A DNA stretch of 64,000 nt from G963667675 sp965197565 (GCA_965197565.1 CBDANK010000004.1:868001-932000); one strand, 5' to 3'. Positions 34,400-45,805 are shown, counted from the stretch's first letter. Numbers and translations are program-made. The notes: generated by a model from the sequence alone, not told the origin.

Positions 34400-36488
34400 C
34401 GCCACCGCCGTCGTCCGACGCCAACTCGCTGCTGCTGGCCTTCTCTGGCTCCGCAGGCTGCTGATCGCCGCTGCGCGCTGCCTCGATGCGCAGCTTTTCA
34501 AGGTCAAATTCCTCGCGAACATCGCGGTCTCCGAAGCGCCGCTCCTCAATGTAGGGGAGGATGCTGTGCTTCCATATGCGCTTGACCTCATCTTCGTTCA
34601 GATCGGGATTGCCTTCCTTCCCCTTCTTCATGAAGTAGCTCGGCCCAAGTGCGGCGTTCTGGTCGCTCAATTTCTGATTTGCTAGGTCGATGACATCGGC
34701 CACCCATTCCATGTGGCCAAGCTCATTCGCGTCGAGCCAGCGGCGCAGCAACTCCTTGATAGGCCCCTCATTTGTAGCGAACTCTACAAAATAGAACCGC
34801 CTGCGCAGTGCAAGATCCACCAAGGCGATCGATCGGTCAGCCGTATTCATAGTCCCGATAATGTAGAGGTTTTCGGGCAGGAAGAAGTCCTCTTCCTCGT
34901 CACTCTGGTACTGCAAGCGAATATCTAGGTTGCGGTACTCCAGCAGGAAGTACAACTCTCCGAATACCTTTGCGAGATTGCCTCGGTTAATTTCGTCGAT
35001 GATGAGGTAATGCTTCTCCTGTGGCTCATCTCGGGCCGCTTCTGCGGCCCGAATGAGAGGTCCGTCGGTGAGCGCGAACCCGGGCTGCTGATTGTCTCCT
35101 AAAACAGGTCGGTAGCCTTGGACAAAGTCCTCGTAGGCGTAGGAAGCATGGAATTGCACGAGCGTCACCCGTTCCTTCGAGCCGGCAAGGTAATTAGCCA
35201 ACGCTAGTGCTACAAAGGTCTTGCCGGTGCCTGGAGGGCCTTGGAGGACGATTTGTCTCTTTTCGTCGAGGAGTGCCTTGATTTCTTCCAGGAAGTCTGC
35301 CGGAAGCAGCAAGTCGTTGGAAAGCGAGGCCAATGTACGCGGCAGCACTTCTGGTGGCTCTTGGCTATTCTGGCGAATTGCCCAAGCAACAGATTGAGCA
35401 TCAAGCCTGTGTCGCAAGGTGAGGCCGCGCTTCGCAGATTCCTCGATGAAGCGGTCAAAGAAACCGAGAGAGTGCTCATAAACTGCGGCTTCGTCAACGT
35501 CTGTTTCGGGATGTGCATAATCAAGACGGCTGTAAGTCTTGCTTAACCATCTGGTCCTGAAGGGCGGGTACCGTTCTGCGTCCAGCCCCATAAGCAAGGT
35601 AGAAATCACGTTCATGCGGGTACCCGTGCCTCTCAGCTCATCTTTGGGGAGGAGCCTGCTGAAGGCACGGATTCGACCGACGACCGATTGGTCACCGGGC
35701 GCCCACAGAACTCGCAGCGCCCTCAGTGCCTCGTTAGGGTGCGCATCAACCCATCTCTCGAACGAATAGGCTTGAAAGTGCGTAGTTAGGTTGTCAGTGC
35801 CGAATATTGCTGCCTTTAGCCGATCACTCCAATCGTCGGCGCCAGCCAGAACTGCACGTCGTGCGATTGCGCCCAACTCGCCTACGTTGAGCTTGTAGTT
35901 GACCTCTTCTTCATCCAGACGTCCGCTGTTAACGTATTGTTTCGCCAGTTCGATAAATCCTTCCCACGGAGTGGATGTGGTAGGGGATGCCTCACCATCA
36001 TACCAATGTGCTAGGAATCGGTCATAATCCTGAGGACTGCCCTTAAAAGCAAAGCCAATCAGTTCTTCGGCTGCCCAAGGAAGTGTTCCTGACCCGGGGG
36101 TGACTTGCCATACTGTTCGCCGATTCGTGTAAAAATACCATTCACGAGGTGGGTCTACTGGACCCCAGTCGACTCCAACTGTACGCCCGTCTCCCAAGTT
36201 ATTCGTGACCGTTCCGACTGCTTTTATCCCCATGACTGAAACGCTTCTCCCACCGGCATCGAATGGGAGGTTGTGCTTTCGAGTAGTCGTGTACTTGATT
36301 GCAATGCGGTCCCCTGGCTGCATCGACCTAACTTGATCCAAGTGTCTGTTTTGCCAGCCATTACGCCAGATTCCTTCCTTAAGGAACTCGGCAGTTCGAT
36401 CATCAGTGCCGCTGTAAGCTGCACCTACGAACCAGTAGGGGCGCTGTTCTGAGGGTTCGGGGGCTAAAGCCATAAGACTCCTACTCAT
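34386..36488 (-). CDS. mcrB: McrB-type GTPase with N-terminal EVE/YTH-like reader domain
   Basis: The protein has 700 residues. The N-terminal 150 (RPYWFVGAAYSGTDDRTAEF, GIWRNGWQN, MQPGDRIAIKYT) resemble the EVE/PUA-like modified-base-binding domains that replace the classical McrB DNA-binding part. A helical linker follows. The AAA+ GTPase domain has Walker A LQGPPGTGKTFVALALAN (about 416-433), Walker B YLIIDEINRGNLAKVFGELY (about 484-503) and the McrB signature YIIGTMNTADRSIALVDLAL (about 541-560). It would translocate on modified DNA and direct McrC. The frame is intact although its partner mcrC is damaged. Confidence 0.92.
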   Translation of the reverse strand: MSRSLMALAPEPSEQRPYWFVGAAYSGTDDRTAEFLKEGIWRNGWQNRHLDQVRSMQPGDRIAIKYTTTRKHNLPFDAGGRSVSVMGIKAVGTVTNNLGDGRTVGVDWGPVDPPREWYFYTNRRTVWQVTPGSGTLPWAAEELIGFAFKGSPQDYDRFLAHWYDGEASPTTSTPWEGFIELAKQYVNSGRLDEEEVNYKLNVGELGAIARRAVLAGADDWSDRLKAAIFGTDNLTTHFQAYSFERWVDAHPNEALRALRVLWAPGDQSVVGRIRAFSRLLPKDELRGTGTRMNVISTLLMGLDAERYPPFRTRWLSKTYSRLDYAHPETDVDEAAVYEHSLGFFDRFIEESAKRGLTLRHRLDAQSVAWAIRQNSQEPPEVLPRTLASLSNDLLLPADFLEEIKALLDEKRQIVLQGPPGTGKTFVALALANYLAGSKERVTLVQFHASYAYEDFVQGYRPVLGDNQQPGFALTDGPLIRAAEAARDEPQEKHYLIIDEINRGNLAKVFGELYFLLEYRNLDIRLQYQSDEEEDFFLPENLYIIGTMNTADRSIALVDLALRRRFYFVEFATNEGPIKELLRRWLDANELGHMEWVADVIDLANQKLSDQNAALGPSYFMKKGKEGNPDLNEDEVKRIWKHSILPYIEERRFGDRDVREEFDLEKLRIEAARSGDQQPAEPEKASSSELASDDGGGDASN

Positions 36489-36509
36489 TTGAGGGCGGGT
36501 TCCTACTTA

Positions 36510-37438
36510 GAAACTATCTCAAATCGTGGCGTACAGAAGGTGTTGAGGAGATGTCATCCGAGTTAAGATGGGGTAAACAGGGTGTGGTGGAGGACGATGA
36601 TGGGAAAGGCCGAGACACTGGCGACGATCTGGGAGATTCCGGACCATCTCTGGGAGCAGATTCATCCCGTAATCCTGGAATTGGACCGGCCCAAGGCCAC
36701 GGGCCGCCAACGCGTTACCCCCAGACGGATGCTGGACGGCATCATTTTCCGGATGCGCAGCGGCTGCCAGTGGAACCGCCTGCCGAAGGAATTGGGGGAT
36801 GACAGCACCATCCACCGGACCTTCCAGCGCTGGGTACAGTTGGGCGTGTTGGAGAGAATCTGGTCCGTCCTGGTTAAAGAGTGCGAGGAACTAGGCGGGG
36901 TGGAGTGGGAATGGCAGGCCGTCGACTGCGCCATGGGCAAGGCCCGTTTTGGGGGGATTCAGTCGGACCCAACCCCACGGACCGGGCCAAGGCAGGCAGC
37001 AAGCGGAGTGTTCTGGTTGACGGGAGCGGAGGCCCGCTGAGCGTGGTGGTGGCTGGGGCCAACGTTCACGACACCAAACTGCTGCGGCAGACACCGGAGA
37101 ACATCGTAGTGGCCCGCCCTGACGGGCCTGGGAAATCCCCAGAGAACTTGTGCCTGGATAAGGGATATGACAACCCCACGGGCCGAGCCGCTGCGGCGGA
37201 CGGTGGATACTGGGCGCACATCAGGCGTATCGGCGAGGAGAAGTTGGATGGCCAAGGAGTGAAACGCCATCCGGCGAGGCGGTGGGTGCTGGAGCGTACC
37301 CTGGCATGGCTGTCTAAATGCCGTGGGGTCCTGGTGCGTTACGACAAAAAGGCATCCAACTACCTGGGCCTGCTCCAACTGGCCTGCGCCCTAATCTGGT
37401 ATCGCTGCCAGTGGAGCCTCCTGTTTTGAGATAGTTTC
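36510..37438 (+). mobile_element. IS5-family (IS1031/IS427-type) element with TTA duplication
   Basis: The ends are GAAACTATCTCAAA (36510-36523) and its complement (37425-37438), flanked by TTA on both sides. The transposase is split in two frames: IWEIPDHLWEQIHPVILELD to MGKARFGG, then DSVGPNPTDRAKAGSKRSVL to the end. They join by a -1 slip on the TTTTGGGGGG run near 36946, as is usual for this group. The element is intact and probably active. A truncated copy is at 47.3-47.96 kb. Confidence 0.92.
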
Positions 37439-37441
37439 TTA

Positions 37442-37787
37442 GTGCTTCATTCCCGAAATAACATGCAAGTTACCACCTTCTGGTGCCGTCAACCGTCCAG
37501 AGTGAGCCAGGGCCGCCACCGAGAGTTGCCCCCTCCCTGGGTGTAGGTGTGTGGTAGCGTTAGGGGTAGGGACTTCTGACAGGTATTTGAGGAACGAAGC
37601 ATTTAGCTCACAGTAGGTTTCCAAACTCTTGTTTACATACAAGAAATGTCCGGACATTGCCGGTTTTTGATTTGGATTTCCCCGCGGCCAAATCTCTTTC
37701 GATAGTGATTGTGCCGATAGACGCCGGTATGGTAGGTTATCGATGGCAGGCCTCAAAGCCTGAATAAGGAACATAGGGGGAGATACC
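37442..37787. other. Intergenic region upstream of the deacylase gene
   Basis: I see no gene on either strand. The last bases carry the ribosome site AGGGGGAGATACC before the deacylase ATG. No clear promoter could be picked. Confidence 0.5.
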
Positions 37788-39482
37788 ATGGCGGAGTACG
37801 ACCTGGTAATCCGTGGCGGCACCATCGTGGACGGGACGGGCGTTCCCCGGTTCCGGGCCGATCTGGGGATCAAGGACGGGAGAGTAGCCAGGATCAGTGG
37901 GCGTATCAACGCGGCAGGGGCGAAAGAGATCGACGCCCGAGACTGTATTGTGGCGCCCGGAGCTATCGACCTACACACCCACTACGACGCACAAATCCAG
38001 TGGGACCCCTACGCCTCGCTGTCCAGCTGGTTCGGCGTGACCTCGCTCACCATAGGTGAATGCGGCTTCGGCTTTGCTCCAACGAGGGCCGCGGACCAGG
38101 ACCTGAACATGCGGATGATGGACCGTATTGAGGCCATTCCCTTGGAATCTATGAGGAAGGGGCTGCGCTGGGACTGGGAGACCTTCCCCCAGTACCTGGA
38201 CAGCCTGGACCGCCAGGGTTTAGGGGTGAATGTGGGTGCTATGTTCCCCGTTAACCCCATGCGTGGCTACGTGTTGGGGATGATACCGGCTCGGGAACGC
38301 ACCTCGGTAACCGACGCAGAGCTAAATCAAATGAAGCAGATCTTCCATGAAGGGATGAAGGCTGGGGCCTTCGGTTTTGCCCTGGACAAAAACAATGAAG
38401 ACCGGGCTGAGGATGGAAGCCACTTGCCCAGTATCGTGGCTTCGGACAGAGAGTTCCTTGGGCTGGCCGAAGTGTTGGGCCAGTTCGGTGTAGGCCACGT
38501 GGGCCTGACCCTAGGCTTGGGGCTGACGGCGGACGAGCGTAAGAGCATTCGGACGATGTTGGCGGAGATCATGAGGATCAGCGGCCGGCCGCTGCACGTA
38601 CTGGATTCCCAGTATGGCGAAGACCCGGCTTGGGAGCAGATGTGTCGGGAAGAAGGGCTACCCCTGCTGTTTCAAAATATCGTGTCCAATACCGGTAGCG
38701 AGTTCAAGCTGTCTGAATATAACCTTTACGATTTTATGCCCAACTGGGTGCAACCTCTGCTGGGCAGTGCCGAGGAACGGGCGGCCAAGCTAAGGGTCCC
38801 AGAAGCTCGCGAAGCTATGAAGAGAGACGTCGAAGACTGGCCCGCCCGGCTGAACGATTGGACCAGGGTTACCGTATTGGAAGTGGTCCATGAACGGAAT
38901 AAGAAGTTTGATGGCGTGACCATCAAAGAACTGGCCGAAATGATGGGCAAAGAACCGTTGGATGCTTTCCTGGACTTGGCCTTGGAGGAGGGTCTCGAGA
39001 CCGAATTCTTGATCCCACGCGGCGACAACCCGGATGAAGTGGAGGCCCTGATTCCCCGCCTCCAGGATCCCCATAGCCACATCTCTGTGTCCGATGGAGG
39101 GGCGCACACCAAGTTCGCAACCTTGTCCGTCTGGCCGGTGGAATGGCTATCCTTCTGGGTCCGGGACCGGGAGATCATGACCTTGGAGCAGGCCCACAAT
39201 AAGATGAGCGCTTTGCCGGCCTGGATCACCGACTTCAAAGACCGTGGCACGCTGCGCGTTGGATCGTGGGCCGACATCATGATTTACAACTTGGATGAGC
39301 TGGGTTACTTGTACGACAGGCCGGTCTACGGCTTTGACTTCCCCGGTGGCGAACGCCGCCTGATCCAAAAGCCCACCGGCATTCGCTACACAATAGTTAA
39401 TGGTGCAGTTACCTTCCAAAACAACGAATGCACCGGGGCGCTGCCCGGCAAGCTGCTGCGCAGCTACGACATGGTTGGCTAA
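37788..39482 (+). CDS. N-acyl-D-amino-acid deacylase / D-aminoacylase family amidohydrolase
   Basis: The 564-residue protein belongs to the amidohydrolase-3/D-aminoacylase group. The N-terminal beta part is MAEYDLVIRGGTIVDGTGVP. Metal ligands lie in GAIDLHTHYDAQIQWDPYAS (HxH, about 64-83), the GECGFGFAP motif follows (about 95-103), and the late ligand region is HSHISVSDGGAHTKFATLSV (about 426-445). The C-terminal GTLRVGSWADIMIYNLDELG closes the composite domain. It would hydrolyse N-acyl-D-amino acids or a related amide with bound zinc. It is followed 60 bp later by an amidohydrolase-2 gene, suggesting a common catabolic unit. Confidence 0.92.
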   Translation: MAEYDLVIRGGTIVDGTGVPRFRADLGIKDGRVARISGRINAAGAKEIDARDCIVAPGAIDLHTHYDAQIQWDPYASLSSWFGVTSLTIGECGFGFAPTRAADQDLNMRMMDRIEAIPLESMRKGLRWDWETFPQYLDSLDRQGLGVNVGAMFPVNPMRGYVLGMIPARERTSVTDAELNQMKQIFHEGMKAGAFGFALDKNNEDRAEDGSHLPSIVASDREFLGLAEVLGQFGVGHVGLTLGLGLTADERKSIRTMLAEIMRISGRPLHVLDSQYGEDPAWEQMCREEGLPLLFQNIVSNTGSEFKLSEYNLYDFMPNWVQPLLGSAEERAAKLRVPEAREAMKRDVEDWPARLNDWTRVTVLEVVHERNKKFDGVTIKELAEMMGKEPLDAFLDLALEEGLETEFLIPRGDNPDEVEALIPRLQDPHSHISVSDGGAHTKFATLSVWPVEWLSFWVRDREIMTLEQAHNKMSALPAWITDFKDRGTLRVGSWADIMIYNLDELGYLYDRPVYGFDFPGGERRLIQKPTGIRYTIVNGAVTFQNNECTGALPGKLLRSYDMVG

Positions 39483-39542
39483 CCGATCGAATTGGCCTTG
39501 CATTGGGGAGAAATCATTCAGTGGAATACGGGAGGATGAAGC

Positions 39543-40785
39543 ATGGGAGATTACAGAGTCATATCCGCCGACAACCACGTTTTTGAGCCGGCGGACCTGT
39601 GGACCACTAGGGGCGAGTCAAAGTTCAAAGACCGAGCACCCCACATAGAACGGTTGGAAGAAGCCGATTGGTGGTTCTGCGAAGGCCGTAAAGTGTTCGA
39701 TGTTACTTCGGGAATTCAGGCCGGATTGAGATTTGAAGAGCCGGAGAAGCTAAGTAGGGTGGGTAGAATCGAAGACGTGCGTCCAGGAGGGTACATCCCC
39801 GAGGAGCACGTCAAAGACATGGATGCCGATGGAGTTGACGTGAGCATCGTCTATCCTACAATTGGTCTCCTGCTCTACACCACGCCGGATGGAGAGCTAC
39901 TAAACTCCCTTTTCAGGACCTATAACGATTGGGTTGGAGAATTTTGTAGAGCATTCCCCAAGCGGCTCAAGGGCATCGCAATGCTAAACGTGGATGATGT
40001 GAGAGAGAGTGTAAAGGAGTTGGAACGCTGCGCTAAAATGGGCTTCGCCGGGGCTCTGATCACGGTCTATCCTCCCGAGGAACGGTCCTACAATAAGCCG
40101 GAGTATGAACCGCTGTGGGCTGCGGCCCAAGGCTTGGCAATGCCCCTTAGCCTGCACGTTGGCACCAACCGTCCGGGGCCGGGTCAGTTTTTTGAGGATG
40201 TTGAAGGCGAGGGTAGAGGCCCCTTTATAGTTAACCTTGACTATTGGGTGCGGATGTCTCTTGCCCATATCATCTTTAGCGGTGTATTTGAGCGCTACCC
40301 GAAGCTCCAGGTGGGGTCGGTGGAGCATGATCACTAGGCTGGGTTCCCTACTCGGTTTGAAGCGCCAGTCCACCTGAATTACGTCCCGGTTCCGTTGGTT
40401 GCCACGCCTGTTTCCCGTTCCAGGACTTCCTGGCTGGGTATCCGGCTGTTACACACAAAGACCCCCGGAGGTCTCGGGGTACCGGTACAAAGGGGATGCG
40501 CTACCCAGCGACTTCTTCCACAATAACGTGTTCCTTGGATTCCAGGAAGATGCCTTCGGCACCTCCCCCTCTCCGTAGGGACGGTGATACCTCCAACACG
40601 TCCTCCATGGCGGTGCGTAACCACATAGGTGTTGATAAATTGCAGTGGGGCTCAGATTATCCCCACGTAGAATCCTACCTTCCCCCGGAGCCAGGCGATT
40701 CTCGAGGAGATTCTGGTGGACTGCACCGAGGAGGAAAGCGCTAAGATCGTCGGAGGCAACGCTGCCAGAGTATATGGCCTCGATT
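39543..40785 (+). pseudogene. Amidohydrolase-2 family protein, interrupted by an IS630 remnant
   Basis: The N-terminal 260 residues are intact: YRVISADNHVFEPADLW, HVKDMDADGVDVSIVYPTIG, LSLHVGTNRPGPGQ and ERYPKLQVGSVEHDH, with metal-binding His residues. A TAG at 40335-40337 and IS630-derived sequence (about 40353-40615) follow. Then the gene resumes with NHIGVDKLQWGSDYPHVES and, after an extra T near 40677, ends AKIVGGNAARVYGLD. Joined, it would be a normal enzyme of about 345 residues of the type acting on aromatic or acyl substrates. The N-terminal fragment at 11060 is a paralogue broken at a different place. Confidence 0.82.
40353..40615 (-). mobile_element. Internally deleted IS630 remnant
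   Basis: The minus strand matches the IS630 transposase of 25.7-26.9 kb: the region around SQEVLERETG and the QVDWRF end, and the region MEDVLEVYHRPYGEGEV. The middle of the gene is missing. It is inserted in the amidohydrolase. Confidence 0.75.
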
Positions 40786-40954
40786 AGAAACACCTAGCAA
40801 CTATCTTGCGGTCGTTCCCAGCTCCACGAAACCGCTCCCGGTACGAGGAGGAAAGGGCTAAGATCGTCGGAGGCAACGCTGCCAGAGTATATGGCCTCGA
40901 TTAGAAACACCTAGCAACTATCTTGCGGTCGTTCCCAGCTCCACGAAACCGGTA
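40728..40954 (+). repeat. 117-bp tandem duplication of the amidohydrolase 3' end
   Basis: The segment from GAGGAGGAAAGCGC (40728) to CGGTAC (40844) is repeated from 40845 with one visible mismatch (AGCGC versus AGGGC). It includes the amidohydrolase C-terminus and stop codon. Confidence 0.85.
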
Positions 40955-40988
40955 CCGGGAGCGGTTTCGTGGAGCTGGGAACGACCGC
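40808..40988. repeat. Inverted repeat at the junction with the surface-protein gene
   Basis: The 37 bases at 40808-40844 are the exact complement of 40952-40988. The nearest arms (40925-40951 and 40962-40988) form a 27-bp stem around a 10-base loop. The arms coincide with the apparent 5' end of the Calx-beta protein gene, so this is a rearrangement or fold-back assembly junction. Confidence 0.8.
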
Positions 40989-43900
40989 GAGCACGGATGA
41001 AGACGATGGCCACATCTACCGGTTTGGCCTAGCCGACACGCTCTTTCGTTCGACCAACGGGGGTTCGACCTACCAGCAGCAAGCGTCGGCGCACCTTCCT
41101 CGCATCGGCGCCGTCGGACACAGCAAGTACGTGCTGAAGTTGGAATCGGCAGGCATCACTTCCTCACCCTACAACGGGGACGCGTACGCCGTCGGAGAGA
41201 CCATCGAGGTTGGCGTCAGGTTGAACAGCCCCGTCCGGGTCGTTGACGATGCCCTGTCGGTCCCGCTGCTCTTGGGGACTAACCCGGGACAACGGCGGAA
41301 CGCGAGGTTGATAGCAGTTGACTTTTCCTATTTCACAGATGTGATCAATGCAAATCAACTAGCAAGCAGCTTACTCCAATTCTCGTACACCGTGCAGCCG
41401 GACGACATGGATACCGACGGCGTTGTGCTCGCCTCTGATCCCCTGGGCGCCGAGGCCGACGGCAAGATCGAGTTCGTATTGCATAGCGGCGTCCGGATGG
41501 ACCTGTCTTTCCCGGCAGTTGAAGGGAGGACAGGCCAGAGGGTTGATGGTTCGCAGTCCTCCACGTGTGATGCCATTTACTGCGGATACCTCACCGCACA
41601 AGGACCGGAACAGAATCGACTCTACTTTGTTGGCTATGATGACACTAAATCAGACGGGAGTGGTGAAGGAGCGCTTTCCCACCTCCTCTTCCGGTATGTC
41701 GAACAGGATTACGTCATCAATGAACTTGGTGAAGCTGAGGACGGATTGCTGCTTACCCTCGAACCACACCTCGCGCAGCGTGCCGTGGTCCGGCTGGCGT
41801 TGGAGGTGAATGGCGCCCAGTTTGCCTTCGCCGACGCTTACTTGAACAGGGTCGACTTCAGCAGTCTTCCAGAGTTCTCTCCTGCGCACCAGGATGCTCT
41901 TACCTTTCCCTATACCGGTGCGTCCTGGAACGCCGGCGACCGCTTCCTGGTCAAGATCGTTGAGCTCCCCGTAACCGCCACCTTCGACGCGGCGGCCTAC
42001 GCGGAAGACGAGGGCGGAAACTTCGATGTGACGGTCACGCTGGGCGGCGCCTTCCAGGACAAAACCGTGACGCTGCCGCTGGAGGCCACTGGCGGGGGCG
42101 GCGCGACCTCCGCGGACTTCTCCGGCGTGCCGTCCGAGCTGGTGTTCATGCCCGGCGAGACGGAGAAGACCTTCACCGTAGAGCTGACCCAGGACACCGT
42201 GGACGACGACGAGTCCATCACCCTGAGCTTCGGAACGCTGCCCGACACAGTGAAATCGGGCGGCTCCAACGAGACGGCCACGGTCACCATCCGGGACGAC
42301 GACCCGGAGATCGACGTGGAGTTCGGCGCGGCCGCCTACTCCGCCGGCGAGGGCGGCTCGGCCACAGTGGAGATCACCCTGAGCGCCAACCCGGAGCGCA
42401 CGGTGACCATCCCCCTCACCAGGACGGACCAGGGCGGCATCTCAGCCGCCGACTACACCGGGGTTCCCGCCACCGTGACCTTCAACACCGGCGAGACTTC
42501 GAAGACATTCACCTTCAGCGCCGTGCAGGACGACGTGGATGACGACGACGAGAGCCTCAAGCTCACCTTCGGGACCCTGCCGGCCCGGGTGTCGGAGGGC
42601 ACGCAGGACGAAACGACAATCAGCATCGGCGACGACGACGACCCGCACGTAACCGTGGAGTTCGGATCGGCCACCTACTCCATCGCCGAGGGCGGCTCGG
42701 CCACTGTGCGGGTCACCCTCAGCGCGGACCCGGAGCGGACCGTTGTCGTGCCCTTCGTCAAGACGGAGCAGGGCGGAGTGTCAAGCGCGGACTATTCCGG
42801 CGTTCCCGCCAGCATAACCTTCAACGCTAGGGAGACGGCCAAGACCTTCACCTTCAGCGCCACACACGACGATTTGGACGACGACGAGAGCGTGAAGCTG
42901 AGCTTCGGCGCCATGCCGGACGCGCGGGTCAGCCCCGGGACCACGGATGAGGTCACGCTCAGCATAGCCGACGACGACAATCCCCACGTCACGTTGCAGT
43001 TCACCCAGGCGGAATACACGGTGGTCGAGGGTAGCAACGTCGGGGTGCGGATAACCCTGAGCGCGGACCCGGAGCGGACCGTCAGAATTTCCATCCCCGC
43101 CGCCAACCAGGACGGCGCAACGGCGGCGGACTATACCGTCCCGGCCAGCGTGACCTTCGACGCCGGTGAGAAGGAGAAGACCGTCACCTTCGCCGCCGCG
43201 GACGACGAAGTGGAGGACTTCGGGGAGTCGGTGAAGCTGAGCTTCGGGACCACGCTGCCCGACAGGATCACCAAAGGCGGCATTGACGAGACGAAGATCA
43301 ACATCTGGCAGTTCACCGCCCTGGACTGCAGCGCCGCCCTGCTGTGCGCCGACGTGACGTTCGCCGACCGCACGGCATTGGACTGGGCCTGGTACGGCAT
43401 CATCTACCGGGTGAACTCGGACCCGGCTTCCAGCATTACCGACGACGACTTCCAGTTCGGGGACAAGGAATACACCATCCACCACATCCGAATCTCCCCC
43501 GGGATCTTCCCTGAGATGGACAACCCGTGGAGCTGGTCTCACCAGCACGAGGCGCGACTGTGGATAGACATCGGTCACGGGGATGCCCGGACTATTCCAT
43601 CCCGGGACCACTACAGGGACTGGACGCTGTACATCGATGACGTCACACTGCCGCTGAGCCAGGCACACTGGGGCGGGTTGAACGCCTTCCTATGGGACGG
43701 GGCCGGGATCCAGAACCTGTTCGCGGACTGGACGCCGTCCACCATAAACCGGATCGGCATCATGGAGACCCCCTTCGCCGACCAGCCCCAGGCGGTCGTG
43801 CCCGGCGTTCCCGGGCTGCCCCGCGCGCATGGGTTGGGCGGCGCACGATCAGCGTGCGCTGGTGGACGCCGCACAGCAACGGCGGTTCGACCATCACCGG

Positions 43901-45770
43901 CTACAAGGTCCAGTGGAAGGAGGCCGGGGAAAGCTGGATCGATGCCGCCGCCGTATCCGAAATACCGGAGGACAGCAGAAACCGGCTGGCCGGGAAAGCG
44001 ACGATAAGCGGCCTGACCACCGGAACGCTGTACACGGTGAGGATCATTGCAACGAACGCGGTGGGAGACGGCCAACCGTCAGCCGAGACGGCGACCAGGC
44101 CCAAGGGGGCGTGGGCGAGGGTGACCGGATCGGTCGTCAACGGCCGGATGCTGACCCTGCGTTACGACAGGGACATGGACTCGGGCTCCGTGCCCGCGAC
44201 CAGCTCCTTTGTCGTGATCGTCAACGGCGGGATACGAGCCGTTGACTCGGTGTCCATATCGGGCAAGGAAGTGAGGTTGACCCTGTCCTCGGCCGTATCG
44301 GCGGCCGACGAGGTGACCTGGCTCTACGAGGAGCCCGTCAGCCCCACGGCGCCCCCTCTCCGCGCCCAGGGCGGCAACTATGCTCTCGGCGATGGGGTCC
44401 TGGGATTCGAAGACGCCACCAACGAAACGCCCCGCTCGTCGCTGCAGCCACTGACGGCCCAGTTCACCAACGTGCCAACCTCCCACGACGGCGAGACCAG
44501 CTTCACCTTCAACATAGTGTTCAGCGAGTCGGTGTGGGTGGGACACGGCTTCCCCAGGGACGACATGCTGACGGTCACGGGCGGTACGGTTACCAGCGCC
44601 CACTGGCTTGATCGGAACACCAAGCGATGGGGGGTGACCATACGGCCGGATTCCCAGGATGCCACCACTGTTGTACTGCCGAAGGAGCGGTACTGCGTGT
44701 CCACTCGCACCGATGACACCCGGGAGGCTGACCTGGTGCCCGGCGCGCCCTGCGCAGCCGAAGACCGGCAGCTCAGCAACCAGCCCGAGGCCACAATCTC
44801 GGGCCCGAGCTCCCAGCAGCAGGCGGCGAACTCCCCGGCGACGGGAGGCCCCGGCATAGACGGCTCCCCGCGAGCCGGCGAAACCCTTACCGCTACCACG
44901 TCCGGCATTGCGGACGAGGACGGCATGACCGGCGCGGTCTTCGCCTACCAGTGGATTCGCCACGACCTGGCGACCGCAACCGACACGGACATCGGGGGAG
45001 CCACGGGCTCGACCTATACCGTGACCGCCGAGGACGAGGGCAAGGGCTTCAAGGTGAGGGTCAACTTCACCGACAATGCGGGCAACGAGGAGTCGGTCAC
45101 CAGCTATGCCCTGGTCGCCTCCCCGTCGCTGACCCGTACCCGCGAGCCTGCCGACTCCGCTGCGACCGGCGCGCCCGGCATAGAGGGCTCAGCGGTGGTC
45201 GGGCAGACGCTGACGGCGACCACGTCCGGTATCGGGGACGACGATGGAATCAGCGCCGCGGTCTTCGCCTACCAGTGGCTGGCAGACGATGCAGCCATCG
45301 GGGGCACGACGGCTTCGACCTACACCGTGCTTTCAGGGGACGTGGGCAAGGTCATCAAGGTCCGGGTCACATTCACCGACGATGCGGGCAACGGGGAGTC
45401 GGTGACCAGCCAGGCGACGGCGGCGGTCACACAGCTGCTGACGGCCATCATCCACGGCGCGCCGGACTCCCATGACGGATGGAAAAAGTTCACCTTCGAG
45501 CTGCGGTTCAGCGACGAGCTCAAGCAGAGCTTCAGCTTCAAGACCCTGCGGGACCATGCGTTCACGGTTACGGGCGGCAAGGTGGTGAGGGCAAAGCGGC
45601 TGGAGAAGGCCTAAAACGTCAGGTGGGAGATACACGTCAGGCCGTCTGGAGACGGGACGGTCACCATCGTGCTGTCCGCCACCACGGACTGCGATGCGCA
45701 GGGAGCCGTCTGCACGGAGGACGGCAGGATGCTGTCCAACCGGCTGGAGTTGACCGTTTCAGGCCCGTAA
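40969..45770 (+). pseudogene. Large Calx-beta/fibronectin surface protein, frameshifted and stop-interrupted
   Basis: Assembled across frames it has about 1600 residues. An unassigned N-terminal part with a YVLKLESAGITSSPYNGDAY start is followed by four Calx-beta repeats (from about 41965; each with FGAAAYSAGEGGSATVEITL-type starts and DDDES calcium-type loops). Then come a fibronectin-III unit (ISVRWWTPHSNGGSTITGYK), SwmB-like segments (AQFTNVPTSHDGETSFTFNI) and two Ig-like repeats (QTLTATTSGIGDDDGISAAV, FAYQWLADD). Defects are a frame change near 43825 and a TAA at 45612-45614, where EKA-stop-NVRWEI suggests CAA to TAA. The 5' end lies in an inverted repeat and lacks a signal peptide. The intact form would be a secreted adhesive protein. 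Confidence 0.8.
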
Positions 45771-45805
45771 CTTCGGGCGCCAACTACTCGTACGAAGGAG
45801 TAACC

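Noticed and set aside
36940..36960. Frame break in the IS5 element at 36.9 kb as a mutation
   Set aside because: The G-run at this place is the usual programmed -1 site of the group, and ends and target duplication are intact.
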